A DNA stretch of 64,000 nucleotides from Comamonadaceae bacterium (lineage in GTDB: Bacteria; Pseudomonadota; Gammaproteobacteria; Burkholderiales; Burkholderiaceae_C), in assembly GCA_947443645.1 (NCBI GenBank), contig CANEXF010000011.1, forward strand, positions 78,247-142,246, given 5' to 3'. Under the pieces are notes generated by a model that did not search any database, was not told the origin of the DNA, and saw nothing but the letters and a program-made list of their open reading frames with translations. Position numbers and translations under genes: made by a program. Position 1 is the stretch's first letter; each line of letters starts with the position of its first letter. This document shows, in pieces, positions 27,352 through 37,270 of this stretch.

Positions 27352-27864
27352 ATGAAACTCAAGCCAGTCACGATCAGGACCGATTTTCAAAGCCCGCTGG
27401 GCGCCATCGTGATGGCCGCGACCGAGCAGGGACTGGCTGGGCTGTGGTTTGAAGCGCAGCGTCATTTTCCGCAGGACATCAGCGCCCAACCATCCGACAC
27501 CAGCCATCCCGTGCTGGCACAGGCCGTGGCCCAGCTCAGCGACTACTTCGCCGGCCAGCGCACGCATTTCGATCTGCCACTTGACCTGTCGGCGGGCACA
27601 GCTTTCCAGCAGTCGGTGTGGCAGGCCTTGCTGGCCATTCCAATGGGCAACACCGTAAGCTATGGCGAGATCAGCTGCCAGATTGGCAAGCCGTCGGCCG
27701 TGCGTGCGGTAGGCTCAGCAATTGGCCGCAATCCCATCAGTATCATCGTGCCTTGCCACCGCGTACTTGGCGCAGACGGCTCGCTCACAGGCTATGCCGG
27801 TGGGCTGGTCCGCAAATCAGCACTCCTCAAGCTTGAGGGTGCGCTTTCCGAAAGTTTCTTTTGA
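27352..27864 (+). CDS. ogt: Methylated-DNA--protein-cysteine methyltransferase
   Basis: A 170-residue O6-alkylguanine-DNA alkyltransferase that removes alkyl groups from guanine O6 to its own cysteine. The active site IIVPCHRVLG is near residue 129. The preceding FQQSVWQALLAIPMGNTVSYGEIS and the RAVGSAIGRNP segments form the DNA-binding HTH. It is a stand-alone enzyme without the Ada regulatory domain. Its stop overlaps the TTG start of the downstream DMT gene, so the two are probably co-translated. Confidence 0.95.
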   Translation: MKLKPVTIRTDFQSPLGAIVMAATEQGLAGLWFEAQRHFPQDISAQPSDTSHPVLAQAVAQLSDYFAGQRTHFDLPLDLSAGTAFQQSVWQALLAIPMGNTVSYGEISCQIGKPSAVRAVGSAIGRNPISIIVPCHRVLGADGSLTGYAGGLVRKSALLKLEGALSESFF

Positions 27865-28787
27865 GTTCACGTCCTTCTGCCAGCCTCAGCGCTGGCGCGC
27901 TTTCCGATCACAAACGCTGGACCACAGACCTGCTGATGCTCGCCGCCATCTGGGGAGTTTCATTTCTGTTGATGCGCCAGGGCGCGCTTGAATTTGGCGC
28001 GCTGCCCACGGCGGCAGTTCGTGTGGCCATTGCCGCGCTATTTCTGCTTCCGCTGGTCTGGCTGCGCGGACTGATGCCAGAGCTCAGAAAACACTGGCGG
28101 CGGACTTTTTTTATTGGTCTGCTTAACTCGGGCATTCCGTTTGCCTTGTTTGCCTTTGCCTTGTTGTCCATCAGTACCGGTTTGTCGGCGATTCTCAATG
28201 CCACGGTACCCATGTTTGGCGCACTGATTGCCTGGCTCTGGCTCAAGGACAAGCCCAATGCCTCGCGCATTCTGGGCCTGCTCGTGGGTTTTGCCGGCGT
28301 AGCCATGCTGGCATGGGACAAGGCTACTTTCAAGCCTGACGCTTCTGGCGTGGCGCCCGGCTGGGCCGTGCTGGCCTGCCTACTGGCTTGCATCTGCTAC
28401 GGAATTTCGGCTAGTTACACCAAGCGCTATTTGACCGGCTTGCCGCCGCTGGTCACTGCTGCTGGCAGCCAGCTCGGCGCCACGCTGGGGCTGGCTCTGC
28501 CCGCCGCCCTGCTGTGGCCGGCGCGCATGCCGGGCCCTAGCGCCTGGCTGGCGCTGCTGGTCGCCGGTGTGCTGTGCAGCGGCCTGGCCTACATCGTGTT
28601 TTTCAGGCTGATTGAGAATGCCGGTCCACCACGCGCGCTGTCAGTGACTTTCCTGGTGCCGGTGTTCGCCTTGTTTTATGGCGCACTGTTTCTTGGCGAA
28701 GTGGTAAGCATGTGGATGCTGGTCTGCGCCGTGGTGATTGTCTGCGGCACGGCGCTGTCTACTGGCCTGCTCAAGCTGGGCCGCTAG
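27861..28787 (+). CDS. DMT superfamily (EamA) exporter
   Basis: A 308-residue inner-membrane protein with ten hydrophobic segments in two EamA repeats (first LLMLAAIWGVSFLLMRQGAL near residue 25; second from WAVLACLLACICYGISASYT near residue 170). Members export amino acids or metabolites. Substrate unknown. The annotated start is a TTG overlapping the ogt stop (TTGA). The next ATG, at 27936, would remove part of TM1, so the TTG is preferred. Confidence 0.87.
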   Translation: MSSRPSASLSAGALSDHKRWTTDLLMLAAIWGVSFLLMRQGALEFGALPTAAVRVAIAALFLLPLVWLRGLMPELRKHWRRTFFIGLLNSGIPFALFAFALLSISTGLSAILNATVPMFGALIAWLWLKDKPNASRILGLLVGFAGVAMLAWDKATFKPDASGVAPGWAVLACLLACICYGISASYTKRYLTGLPPLVTAAGSQLGATLGLALPAALLWPARMPGPSAWLALLVAGVLCSGLAYIVFFRLIENAGPPRALSVTFLVPVFALFYGALFLGEVVSMWMLVCAVVIVCGTALSTGLLKLGR

Positions 28788-28802
28788 CGCTTAGTTGCGT
28801 TC

Positions 28803-29462
28803 CTATTGCAGGATGCCGGCCACCACGTTGATGCTTAGCGCCACGATCAGCATGTTGAAGCCAAATGAAAGCACACCATGCACCGTGGTGAGCCGACGCA
28901 TTTCACGCGAGGTGACCTGCACATCGGACACCTGCGAGGTCATGCCGACAACGTGGGAATAGTAGAGAAAATCGAAATAATCCGGATCCAGTCCACCGGG
29001 AAACAACAGGCCAGGTCCGTCGGCTTCGCCCTGAAGTTCTTCATGGTAGTAGCGGTGGGCATAGCGAAACGTGAAAACTGTCTGAATAAAAAACCAGGAC
29101 GCGGCCAGCGCGACAAACGACAGCCCCACATGCAGAGCGCGCTGCATGCCAGACAGATCGCGGCTTTGATGCAGCAGCGCGGTCACCGCCGCCACGCAGG
29201 CCAGCGCGACAAACAGCAACACCAGAAACAGCACCGAGCTGGGCTCGTCCTGCGCCTGCGCACGCGCGCGGGTGCGAGCGGCATCAAAGCCCACGCACAG
29301 CCACCAGGCCAGCGCCAAATAAAGCGTCACGCCCACGCTCCAGGCCAACAAGCCGCGAAATTGCCAACCCATGGGCAAAGGCAATGCAGCCGTTGCCAGG
29401 CCAGCGACCAGGCCGTAGACCAGGCGCTGCTCGCCAGTCGTTTCAGAAAGATGTTTACGCAT
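28803..29462 (-). CDS. DUF1345 family membrane protein
   Basis: A 219-residue inner-membrane protein with about five hydrophobic segments and the DUF1345 signature TVFTFRYAHRYYHEE near residue 130 and YFDFLYYSHVVGMTSQVSDV near residue 165. Function unknown, though some relatives resemble channel-like proteins. Start at 29462 (MRKHLSETTGEQR). The open frame upstream runs through the tRNA-Asp gene and is not coding. Last gene of the tRNA/gltX strand block. Confidence 0.85.
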   Translation of the reverse strand: MRKHLSETTGEQRLVYGLVAGLATAALPLPMGWQFRGLLAWSVGVTLYLALAWWLCVGFDAARTRARAQAQDEPSSVLFLVLLFVALACVAAVTALLHQSRDLSGMQRALHVGLSFVALAASWFFIQTVFTFRYAHRYYHEELQGEADGPGLLFPGGLDPDYFDFLYYSHVVGMTSQVSDVQVTSREMRRLTTVHGVLSFGFNMLIVALSINVVAGILQ

Positions 29463-29532
29463 GAGCGTTATTGTGAAGCCAGAAAGCAAAAAGGGTTTGC
29501 CACTATTTTCATAGCAGCAAACCCTTAAATAC

Positions 29533-29609
29533 TGGCGGAGCGGACGGGACTCGAACCCGCGACCCCCGGCGTGACAGGCCGGTATTCTAACCAACTGAAC
29601 TACCACTCC
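29533..29609 (-). tRNA. tRNA-Asp (GTC)
   Basis: A complete cloverleaf on the minus strand: acceptor GGAGTGG pairs with CCGCTCC (one G-T pair), anticodon loop CTGTCAC with GTC, T-loop GGTTCGAGTCC, and an encoded CCA end. 77 bases. Confidence 0.96.
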
Positions 29610-29681
29610 TGGTAGACAACGTTCACTTCTTTCGAAGCCAAGTGTTGACAACTTGTTTTACCAACTTCACAGAAGTGAAAC

Positions 29682-29757
29682 TGGTGACCCTAAGGGGATT
29701 CGAACCCCTGTAGCCACCGTGAAAGGGTGGTGTCCTAGGCCTCTAGACGATAGGGTC
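29682..29757 (-). tRNA. tRNA-Glu (TTC)
   Basis: Minus strand: acceptor GACCCTA pairs fully with TAGGGTC, anticodon loop CTTTCAC with TTC, T-loop GGTTCGAATCC, encoded CCA. It lies downstream of gltX, whose product charges it. Confidence 0.96.
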
Positions 29758-29847
29758 AAAGCCTTGGAACTTTCCGGACAAGCTTTTCATTCTTGACGAA
29801 CAAAATGCCTGACAAAAAACTCTACTCAAAAATCTTCTCAACAACAT

Positions 29848-29923
<76 letters not shown>

Positions 29924-29997
29924 GTACCGTCAAGTTAATTGCAGATTTCGCTGCAACCTGTCGAGCTTCAAATTATAGCGTGAAAACGCAGCACTTT

Positions 29998-31389
29998 TCA
30001 AATCTTCAAACGCAAAATCACATCTTCTCTTTTCATGAGCTCAAGAATCGCATCCAGCGAAGGTGTTTGCGGTGTGCCCATGACGAGCACGCGCACGGGC
30101 ATCGCGAGCTGCGGCATCTTCAGACCGGTATCAGCCAGCACCTGTTTGATGGCCGCGGCGATGGCCGCTTTGTTCCATTCGCAATGGCTCAGCGCATCGG
30201 CGAGCTTGGCCAGCGCGGGACGCACAGCGTCGGTCACATGCGTGCTGATATCTTGCGCGCTCGCCTGCCCACCGCTAACCAGCAGCTGCAACCAGCCCGC
30301 GAGTTCGACCAGGGTGCTGCAGCGGTCCTTGAACAGACCACAGGCGCGCGCCACCAGCGGCGCATCCAGAGCCGTGACGCCGCGTGCCAGCAAAAATGGC
30401 TGCATCAGACCAGCCAGCGTTTCATCGGCAGTCGCCTTGATGTGTTGCGCATTGACCCAGCGCAGCTTCGCCTCGTCGAACTGCGCAGCGCTCTTGCCGA
30501 GGTGGTCGAGGTTGAACCACTGCAGGAACTGTTCTCGGCTGAAGATCTCGTCGTCGCCATGGCTCCAGCCCAGGCGCGCAAGGTAGTTCACCATCGCGTC
30601 GGGCAGGTAGCCCTCGGCGGCGTATTGCGTCACTGCCTTGGCGCCGCTTCGCTTGCTCATCTTCTCGCCCTGCTCATTGAGCACGGTCGGCAAGTGCGCA
30701 TACACCGGCACCTCTTTGCCCAGCGCCTTGAAGATGTTGATCTGGCGCGGCGTGTTGTTGACGTGGTCGTCACCCCGGATCACATGCGTGATCGCCATGT
30801 CCATGTCGTCAACGACCACGCAGAAGTTGTAGGTTGGCGTGCCATCGGGTCGCGCAATGACCAGGTCGTCGAGCTCGTCATTGCTGATCTCGATGCGGCC
30901 CTTGACCTTGTCGTCCCACACCACCGAACCACCCAGCGGATTTTTAAAGCGCAGCACGGGTTGAACGCCAACCGGAACTGTCGGCAGCGTCTTGCCGGGC
31001 TCTGGCCGCCAGGTACTGTCGTAACGTGGTTTTTCTTTTGCCGCCATCTGCTTTTCACGCAAGGCGTCGAGCTCTGCCATGCTCATGTAGCAAGGGTAGA
31101 CGTGACCCGCAGCCTGCAACTCGGCGAGCACCGCCTTGTAGCGATCCATGCGCTGCATCTGGTAGTACGGGCCCTCGTCATAGTCCAGACCCAGCCAGCG
31201 CATGCCTTCAAGGATCACATCAACGGAGGCCTGGTTGGAGCGCCCCAGGTCGGTATCTTCAATACGCAAAATGAAGTCGCCGCCGGTAGAGCGCGCAAAA
31301 GCCCATGGGTAGAGGGCTGAACGGATATTGCCGAGATGGATAAAACCTGTTGGCGAAGGCGCGAATCGGGTGCGTGTTTTTTGTGTCAT
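29998..31389 (-). CDS. gltX: Glutamyl-tRNA synthetase
   Basis: A 463-residue class I synthetase that charges tRNA-Glu. The HIGH-like motif appears as [19 protein letters not shown] near residue 11 and the KMSKS motif as KMSKRSGA near residue 243. The C-terminal helical anticodon-binding domain follows. The start overlaps the metZ stop by ATGA. Three tRNA genes including tRNA-Glu lie directly downstream on the same strand and may share its transcript. Confidence 0.97.
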   Translation of the reverse strand: MTQKTRTRFAPSPTGFIHLGNIRSALYPWAFARSTGGDFILRIEDTDLGRSNQASVDVILEGMRWLGLDYDEGPYYQMQRMDRYKAVLAELQAAGHVYPCYMSMAELDALREKQMAAKEKPRYDSTWRPEPGKTLPTVPVGVQPVLRFKNPLGGSVVWDDKVKGRIEISNDELDDLVIARPDGTPTYNFCVVVDDMDMAITHVIRGDDHVNNTPRQINIFKALGKEVPVYAHLPTVLNEQGEKMSKRSGAKAVTQYAAEGYLPDAMVNYLARLGWSHGDDEIFSREQFLQWFNLDHLGKSAAQFDEAKLRWVNAQHIKATADETLAGLMQPFLLARGVTALDAPLVARACGLFKDRCSTLVELAGWLQLLVSGGQASAQDISTHVTDAVRPALAKLADALSHCEWNKAAIAAAIKQVLADTGLKMPQLAMPVRVLVMGTPQTPSLDAILELMKREDVILRLKI

Positions 31390-32600
31390 TTCAAACTGTC
31401 CAGACCGCGTGCAAGGTCTGCCTTCAAATCATCAATGTATTCAAGCCCGGCCGCAAAGCGGATCAGGCCCTGACCTATGCCAGCGGCCTGGCGCTGTACC
31501 TCGGTCAGCCGGCCATGCGAGGTCGTTCCCGGATGGGTGATGATGGATTTGGTGTCGCCGAGGTTGGTAGCGATGCTGACCACCTGGGTGCTGTTGATCA
31601 CATGAAAGGCGTTGGCGCGCGCCGTTTCAGGGTCAGCGCCGCGCACATCAAAGGACACCACCGCGCCACCGAGGCCCGATTGCTGGCGCATGGCCAGCTC
31701 GTGCTGCGGGTGCGAGGCCAGACCGGGGTAGTACACACGGGTAACGGCCGGATGCGCTTCGAGCCACTGCGCAATGCCCAGGGCCGTGGCACTTTGGGCC
31801 TGCATGCGTATGCGCAGCGTTTCCATGCCCTTGAGCACGACCCAGGCATTAAACGGCGCCAGCACCATGCCGGCGGTACGCACGATGGGGCCAAAGACCT
31901 TGACGATCAGTTTGGCAGGCCCGCAAATCGCACCGGCCATGACACGGCCCTGACCATCGAGGTACTTGGTGCCGGAATGGATGATCAGGTCGGCGCCCAT
32001 TTCAGCCGGCCGCTGCAAAGCGGGCGAGCAAAAACAGTTGTCGACGGCCAGCAGAGCGCCGCCCGCATGGGCAATGTCTGCCAGCGCGCGGATGTCGCAG
32101 ACCTCGGTCAATGGGTTGGTCGGGGTTTCGGCAAACAGCAGCTTGGTATTGGGACGCATGGCTGCGGCCCATTGCGAAAGGTCGGTCTGCGAGACGAAAG
32201 TGGTCTCAACACCGAACTTGGCGAACTCCTTGCCGAACAGGTTGAGCGTGGAGCCAAACACCGACTGCGAGCACACCACATGATCGCCTGCCTTGAGCAA
32301 ACCCATGCCCATCATCAGTATGGCGCCCATGCCACTGGAGGCGGCAATCGCGGCTTCCGTGCCCTCGAGCGCGGCAAGCCGCTGCTCGAAGCTGGTCACG
32401 GTCGGATTCGAGGTACGGGCATAGGTATAACCTGGCTCGATGTCGGCAAAGCGGCGCGCCGAAGTTTCGGCATCAGGCTGCACAAAGCCGCTGGTCAGAT
32501 AGAGCGCTTCGGAGTTTTCGCCATACTGGCTGCGCTCGACGCCGACGCGCACGGCCAGGGTGTCACGGTGCAGGTTTTCGGGTAGTTTTTTTTCTGTCAT
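31386..32600 (-). CDS. metZ: O-succinylhomoserine sulfhydrylase
   Basis: A 404-residue PLP enzyme of the Cys/Met metabolism family that makes homocysteine from O-succinylhomoserine and sulfide. The PLP lysine is in [16 protein letters not shown] near residue 208, and [11 protein letters not shown] and [21 protein letters not shown] blocks are present near residues 54-80. It directly follows purF with a 3-bp gap, the arrangement seen in many beta- and gammaproteobacteria where metZ follows purF. Overlaps gltX by 4 bp. Confidence 0.93.
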   Translation of the reverse strand: MTEKKLPENLHRDTLAVRVGVERSQYGENSEALYLTSGFVQPDAETSARRFADIEPGYTYARTSNPTVTSFEQRLAALEGTEAAIAASSGMGAILMMGMGLLKAGDHVVCSQSVFGSTLNLFGKEFAKFGVETTFVSQTDLSQWAAAMRPNTKLLFAETPTNPLTEVCDIRALADIAHAGGALLAVDNCFCSPALQRPAEMGADLIIHSGTKYLDGQGRVMAGAICGPAKLIVKVFGPIVRTAGMVLAPFNAWVVLKGMETLRIRMQAQSATALGIAQWLEAHPAVTRVYYPGLASHPQHELAMRQQSGLGGAVVSFDVRGADPETARANAFHVINSTQVVSIATNLGDTKSIITHPGTTSHGRLTEVQRQAAGIGQGLIRFAAGLEYIDDLKADLARGLDSLK

Positions 32601-32603
32601 TTC

Positions 32604-34121
32604 TCAAGCCTCCTGCGGATTGGGCAGCGCCAGGCGGGACACATCGACCTCGCCCTCTTCGCTGCTGTCGACCCGTTGCGCATTCATTTTTGCGATGGTT
32701 TCCGGCGTGATGTCGCCGGTGACGTAAACGCCATCAAAGCAGGACGCATCAAAGCCGTCAAGCTTGGGGTTGAGCGAGGCGATAGCGCGTTTCATGCCGT
32801 CCACATCCTGGTAGATCAGCGCGTCACAGCCTATGACCTGGCGAATCTCTTCCACCGTGCGGTTGTGTGCCACCAGCTCATCGGGCGTTGGCATGTCTAT
32901 GCCGTAGACATTCGGGTAACGCACAGGCGGCGCGGCGCTGGCCAGATAGACCTTGCGCGCGCCGGCGTCACGCGCCATCTGCACGATCTCCCGGCTGGTG
33001 GTGCCGCGCACGATGGAGTCATCGACCAGCAGCACGTTGCGGCCCTTGAACTCGCTGGCAATCACATTGAGTTTCTGGCGCACCGATTTCTTGCGCACGC
33101 CCTGCCCCGGCATGATGAAAGTGCGGCCCACATAACGGTTTTTGACAAAACCTTCGCGGTAGGGAATGCCCAGCAAATGCGCCAGCTGCGTGGCGCTGGG
33201 GCGGCTCGACTCAGGAATCGGGATGATCACATCAATGTCGCTGGGCGGCACGGTGGAGACCACGCGCTTGGCCAGCGACTCGCCAAGATTGAGCCTGGCC
33301 TGGTAGACCGAAATACCATCGAGCACGGAGTCAGGACGCGCCAGGTAGACAAACTCAAAAATACAGGGCTTGAGCTTGGCCGACTCGGCGCATTGCTCGG
33401 CATACACCTTGCCATCGATGTCGACAAACACCGCTTCGCCCGGCGCGATATCGCGCTCGAACTGGTGCGACGTGCCTTCCAGCGCGACCGATTCGCTGGC
33501 CACCATCACGGTGGCGCCGTCGTCATTTTGGCCGTGGCCAATGCACAGCGGCCGGATGCCGTAAGGATCGCGAAACGCCAGCAAACCGTGGCCGGCGATC
33601 AGCGCCACCACCGCATACGAGCCCTTGATGCGCTTGTGCACGCCGCGCACAGCAGCAAACACATCGGCAGGCGTGAGCGGCAGGCCGCGCGTGGTTTTTT
33701 CAAGCTCGTGCGCCAGCACATTGAGCAGCACTTCAGAGTCGCTGTCGGTGTTGATGTGGCGGTGGTCGGTGTTGAACAGCTCGGCCTTGAGTTCGGCCGC
33801 GTTGGTCAGGTTGCCGTTGTGCGACAGCACCAGACCGAAGGGCGCATTGACGTAAAAAGGTTGCGCCTCGTCTTCGCTGAAGGCGTTGCCCGCCGTCGGA
33901 TAACGCACCTGGCCGAGCCCGACATTGCCCGGCAACGCACGCATGTTACGGGTACGAAAAACATCGCGCACCATGCCCTTGGCCTTGTGCATGAAGAACT
34001 TGCGCCCTTGCTGCGTGACGATGCCTGCGGCGTCCTGGCCACGGTGCTGCAACAGCAGCAGTCCGTCATAAATCAGCTGATTGACCGGGGCTTTGCTGAC
34101 AACGCCGACTATTCCACACAT
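32604..34121 (-). CDS. purF: Amidophosphoribosyltransferase
   Basis: A 505-residue enzyme for the first committed step of purine synthesis, using glutamine and PRPP. The N-terminal nucleophile is Cys2 in MCGIVGVV, with the glutaminase block QHRGQDAAGI. The phosphoribosyltransferase PRPP loop is NVLLVDDSIVRGTTSREIVQ near residue 355. Full length, without insertions. Between cvpA and metZ in a conserved order. Confidence 0.97.
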   Translation of the reverse strand: MCGIVGVVSKAPVNQLIYDGLLLLQHRGQDAAGIVTQQGRKFFMHKAKGMVRDVFRTRNMRALPGNVGLGQVRYPTAGNAFSEDEAQPFYVNAPFGLVLSHNGNLTNAAELKAELFNTDHRHINTDSDSEVLLNVLAHELEKTTRGLPLTPADVFAAVRGVHKRIKGSYAVVALIAGHGLLAFRDPYGIRPLCIGHGQNDDGATVMVASESVALEGTSHQFERDIAPGEAVFVDIDGKVYAEQCAESAKLKPCIFEFVYLARPDSVLDGISVYQARLNLGESLAKRVVSTVPPSDIDVIIPIPESSRPSATQLAHLLGIPYREGFVKNRYVGRTFIMPGQGVRKKSVRQKLNVIASEFKGRNVLLVDDSIVRGTTSREIVQMARDAGARKVYLASAAPPVRYPNVYGIDMPTPDELVAHNRTVEEIRQVIGCDALIYQDVDGMKRAIASLNPKLDGFDASCFDGVYVTGDITPETIAKMNAQRVDSSEEGEVDVSRLALPNPQEA

Positions 34122-34194
34122 AGAGTTCCATTCATAAATTTTTCATCCACGCTACCGTCACAAGACATGCCGGCAGCGTTCGGCCTGAGCGGCC

Positions 34195-34677
34195 CTATAA
34201 ATACTTTGCAAACTGCTCGGGCAGCATGGGTTTCAGACCCTGGAGCGTGGCTGTCAGCGCCTGTGCGCCCACCGACTCCTGCCACCAGACGCTGCTCTTG
34301 AGCGTCGTCATGTCCATCACCACGGCGGCGGCAAGCAGCAATATCAGGCCACGCAACAGGCCAAAAGCCGCACCCATGGCGCGGTCCGCAGGCCGCAGGC
34401 CAATCACCTCAACCAGCTTTTTCAACAACGAGGCCAGCAGGCCCGCCGCAAAAACGGCAGCAATAAACACCAGCACAAAGGCCGCCGCATAACGCAACGG
34501 GTCAGACGCCGACTGCAGCGGCAGCAGCGTCGCGACCTGCGGCGCAAACCACTGCGCGAGATAAAACGACAGCGCCCAGCCCAACACCGACAAAATTTCG
34601 TAGACCAGTCCGCGCCAGGCCCCCAGAAGCATGGAAAAAGCCAGCACCCCCAGAAAAATCCAGTCTGCGGTCGTCAC
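34195..34677 (-). CDS. cvpA: CvpA family membrane protein
   Basis: A 160-residue inner-membrane protein with four hydrophobic segments and the family motif GAWRGLVYEILSVLGWALSFYLA near residues 20-42 (written here in part) plus RAMGAAFGLLRGLILL near residue 100. CvpA is linked to colicin V export and envelope maintenance, and it precedes purF in many genomes as here. Molecular role is not settled. Confidence 0.93.
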   Translation of the reverse strand: MTTADWIFLGVLAFSMLLGAWRGLVYEILSVLGWALSFYLAQWFAPQVATLLPLQSASDPLRYAAAFVLVFIAAVFAAGLLASLLKKLVEVIGLRPADRAMGAAFGLLRGLILLLAAAVVMDMTTLKSSVWWQESVGAQALTATLQGLKPMLPEQFAKYL

Positions 34678-34690
34678 AGGATCAGCTCAA

Positions 34691-35551
34691 TTACAAGGTC
34701 AGGATGGCAGCGGGCAAATCAAGGCTCTTGATCTTGCTGGCGGCTTTTTCGGCCTCGGCGCGGCTGGCGAACGGACCGACGCGCACCCGTATGCGCTTGC
34801 CGCCCGAGGTTTCTGCGACCTGGGTATAGGTTTTGAGCCCGGCTTTTTCAAGCTTGAGTCTGGCATCGCGGGCCTTGGCTACGTCAGCAAATGCGCCCAC
34901 TTGCACCACCAGACGCGCATCGTTGCTCGCAGCGGCCACACTGGCAGCTGCCGGTTTGTCGCTCTGGCCATTGAGCAAAGCCTTGGCGCGCGCACTGTCA
35001 GCGGCTGCGGACTTCGCGTCCGGCTTGGCGTCGGCCTTGGCTTCTGGCTTGGGCTGCGGCTTTGCCTCGGCTTTTGTTTCAGCCTTTACTTCAGCTTTCG
35101 CCTCTGCCTTTGCTTCTGTTTTGATAGCTGCTGGCGCTGGCACAGCGGGCGCTGCAGCCTTTTTATCTGTGACAATTTCTTCCTTGGCCGCAAGGCTGGC
35201 AGCCGCTGCGACCTTGTCTGGTGCAGTCGCTGGTGCTGCTGGCGCCGCAGCAGAAGCCGGGCTGGCAGGCTGGGCAGCGGCCAGTGGCGCAGCCTCGCTC
35301 TTGGCCGGCATCACCAGTGGCTTGACCGTGTTCTTGCCCGGAATTTCAATTGGAATGTCCACTGCAATCGGCCGCGGCTGGGTGTCGAACAGCAGCGGGA
35401 AACCAACCACGCCTATCAGCACCAGGACCGCTGCGCCTATCAGCCTGTGTTTGGCGCGCTTGCGTATGACTTCCATGCTTTCAGGCTGACTGGCCGATGC
35501 GGCATTGGACGCGGACGATGAGCCGTTCCGGCGGAAGTTGAAAAACGGCAT
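34691..35551 (-). CDS. SPOR domain protein (DedD-like)
   Basis: A 286-residue membrane-anchored protein: cytoplasmic N-terminus, one membrane segment at about residues 32-52 (RLIGAAVLVLIGVVGFPLLF), a long low-complexity Ala/Lys/Pro/Glu linker (residues 80-190, with AEAKAEVKAE-type repeats) and a C-terminal SPOR domain from about 208 (VVQVGAFADVAKARDARLKL). SPOR domains bind denuded peptidoglycan at the division septum. Part of the linker (VPAPAAIKTE) overlaps a family B-like sequence. Between folC and cvpA. Confidence 0.9.
   Translation of the reverse strand: MPFFNFRRNGSSSASNAASASQPESMEVIRKRAKHRLIGAAVLVLIGVVGFPLLFDTQPRPIAVDIPIEIPGKNTVKPLVMPAKSEAAPLAAAQPASPASAAAPAAPATAPDKVAAAASLAAKEEIVTDKKAAAPAVPAPAAIKTEAKAEAKAEVKAETKAEAKPQPKPEAKADAKPDAKSAAADSARAKALLNGQSDKPAAASVAAASNDARLVVQVGAFADVAKARDARLKLEKAGLKTYTQVAETSGGKRIRVRVGPFASRAEAEKAASKIKSLDLPAAILTL
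35118..35152 (+). repeat. Family B-like sequence in the SPOR-protein linker
   Basis: GTTTTGATAGCTGCTGGCGC followed by TGGCACAGCGGGCGC resembles family B with its paired GCGC...GCGC ends. It lies in the low-complexity linker, so a chance match is possible. Confidence 0.5.
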
Positions 35552-35629
35552 GGTGATGGCTGGGGTCCGTTGACTTTAAGGTTGGCAGGCGCTGTGCTGG
35601 CTTGGCGCTGGGCAGCGCCAGATTCGGCC

Positions 35630-37117
35630 TCAGGTCGCAAGATGCTTGGCGAAAAGACGCGGCACGCCGCCCTTCAAAATGCCGCCCACCGTGTAGAAGG
35701 AGCCGAACACGACAATTCTATCAGCGGGGTCCGCGGCGGCTATGGCCGCCTGCAAGGCCTGCTCCGGGCTGGCGTGCGCGCTGGCCGTCACATCGGAGCG
35801 GCTATTGACGGCCTGCCATTTGGCCTGCAAAGCCTGGCCAGTGGCAGCGCGCTCGGTCGGCAAATCGGTGAAATACCACTTGTCGACCAGCGGCGCGACG
35901 CGCGCCAGCATGGGCGCAACATCCTTGTCGGCCATGGCGCCAAACACCGCGTGGGTGCAGGCATAAAAGCCCATGGCATCGAGGTTTTCGGTCAGCGCCG
36001 CCACCGAATGCGGGTTGTGCGCGACATCCAGCACCAAGGTGGGCTGGCCAGGAATGATCTGGAATCGCCCTGGCAACTCGACCATGGACAAGCCATTGCG
36101 CACCGCTTGCGCTGTCACCGGCAGCTTGTCGCGCAGCGCCGTCAAGGCCGCCAGCACACCCGAGGCGTTGACCAGCTGGTTGGCGCCGCGCAGCGCCGGA
36201 TAGGCCAGACCCGCATAGCGACGGTGTGTTTTTGCCCCCACGCTTGTCGCTTCGCGTACTTCGCTGCCCCCCGAGGGGGCTGAACTTGCTCGGGGCGGCC
36301 CTTCACGGCGTTCGATGTCCCCCACGCTTGTCGCTTCACGTACTTCGCTGCCCCCCAAGGGGGCTGTGCGGCCTTGGGGCGGCCCGGCGTCCGCACGTCC
36401 GACCCAAGCCCACTGCTGCTTGTCGCCCGAGAAGTTGAAATCCTGGCCAAAACGCCACAAGTCAGCGCCCACTTGCGCAGCATGGTCAAGCACGCTTTGC
36501 GGTGGCACCGGGTCGCTCACCACCACCGGCTTGCCAGCGCGCATGATGCCGGCCTTTTCAAAACCTATGCTTTCGCGGTCATGGCCAAGGAACTCCATGT
36601 GGTCCAGGTCAATGCTGGTGATCACGGCGCAATCGGCGTCCAGGATGTTGACCGCGTCCAGGCGTCCGCCCAGACCGACCTCCAGAATCACCACATCGAG
36701 CTTGGCGTCCGCCAGCAGCTGCAGTATGGCCAGCGTCGTGAATTCAAAATAAGTCAGTGAAATTTCAGTGTCGTTTTCGACTCTGGCGGCCTCCACACGT
36801 GCGAAGCATGCTACCAAATCAGAAGCACTGACAATATCGCCACGAACCCGGCAGCGCTCCTCGAAATCCACCAGATGCGGCGAGGTGTAGACGCCAGTGC
36901 GGTAACCTGCCTCCAGCAAGATCGCCTCCAGCATCGCGCAGGTCGAGCCTTTGCCATTGGTGCCGGCCACGGTGATGATGGGGCAATCAAAGACCAGACC
37001 CATGCGCTGGGCCACGGCTTTGACGCGATCCAGACCCATGTCTATGCTTTTGGGGTGCAGCCGCTCGCAATGCGCGAGCCAGTCGGCCAGGCTCTCAGGT
37101 GTTTGCAGGTTTTTCAT
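35630..37117 (-). CDS. folC: Bifunctional folylpolyglutamate/dihydrofolate synthase with two in-frame repeats
   Basis: A 495-residue Mur-ligase-like enzyme of folate synthesis. The P-loop is ITVAGTNGKGSTCAMLEA near residue 50, with HLVDFEERCRV near 87 and DHMEFLGHDRESIGFEKAGI near 175. Residues about 243-295 are two consecutive family A peptides (AGPPQGRTAPLGGS and [13 protein letters not shown]), inserted between QQWAWVGRA and the conserved GLAYPALRGANQL block. The protein is thus about 50 residues longer than expected, yet the frame is intact. Start at 37117 (MKNLQTPESL). Confidence 0.94.
   Translation of the reverse strand: MKNLQTPESLADWLAHCERLHPKSIDMGLDRVKAVAQRMGLVFDCPIITVAGTNGKGSTCAMLEAILLEAGYRTGVYTSPHLVDFEERCRVRGDIVSASDLVACFARVEAARVENDTEISLTYFEFTTLAILQLLADAKLDVVILEVGLGGRLDAVNILDADCAVITSIDLDHMEFLGHDRESIGFEKAGIMRAGKPVVVSDPVPPQSVLDHAAQVGADLWRFGQDFNFSGDKQQWAWVGRADAGPPQGRTAPLGGSEVREATSVGDIERREGPPRASSAPSGGSEVREATSVGAKTHRRYAGLAYPALRGANQLVNASGVLAALTALRDKLPVTAQAVRNGLSMVELPGRFQIIPGQPTLVLDVAHNPHSVAALTENLDAMGFYACTHAVFGAMADKDVAPMLARVAPLVDKWYFTDLPTERAATGQALQAKWQAVNSRSDVTASAHASPEQALQAAIAAADPADRIVVFGSFYTVGGILKGGVPRLFAKHLAT
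36234..36391 (+). repeat. Two family A repeats inside folC
   Basis: Two direct copies of about 75-80 bp (from 36234 and about 36318), each with the GCCCCCNNGGGGGC-type core, both read antisense and open in the folC frame. Confidence 0.92.
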
Positions 37118-37183
37118 AACAGCGCCATTGTCGCCGCAGCCGGCGCGCATCGCGCTGCCAAGGGGCTCTGAAGTGAAGCCAAA

Positions 37184-37230
37184 ACGCTATTAAATATGTA
37201 GCTGCTTGCGCCCGCCAGATGGGCGCTAAA
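37184..37230 (+). repeat. Family B repeat between folC and the Spx-like gene
   Basis: GCTATTAAATATGTAGCTGC, TTGCGCCCGCC, AGATGGGCGCTA: a typical family B copy with the inner hairpin GCGCCC/GGGCGC, in the divergent promoter gap. Confidence 0.8.
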
Positions 37231-37270
37231 CATCTTTTTCAGCCTCTATTTCGTGGCAAAATCGTTATCC

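Noticed and set aside
29463..29651. N-terminal extension of the DUF1345 gene
   Set aside because: The extra codons run through the tRNA-Asp gene; the conserved protein begins at 29462.
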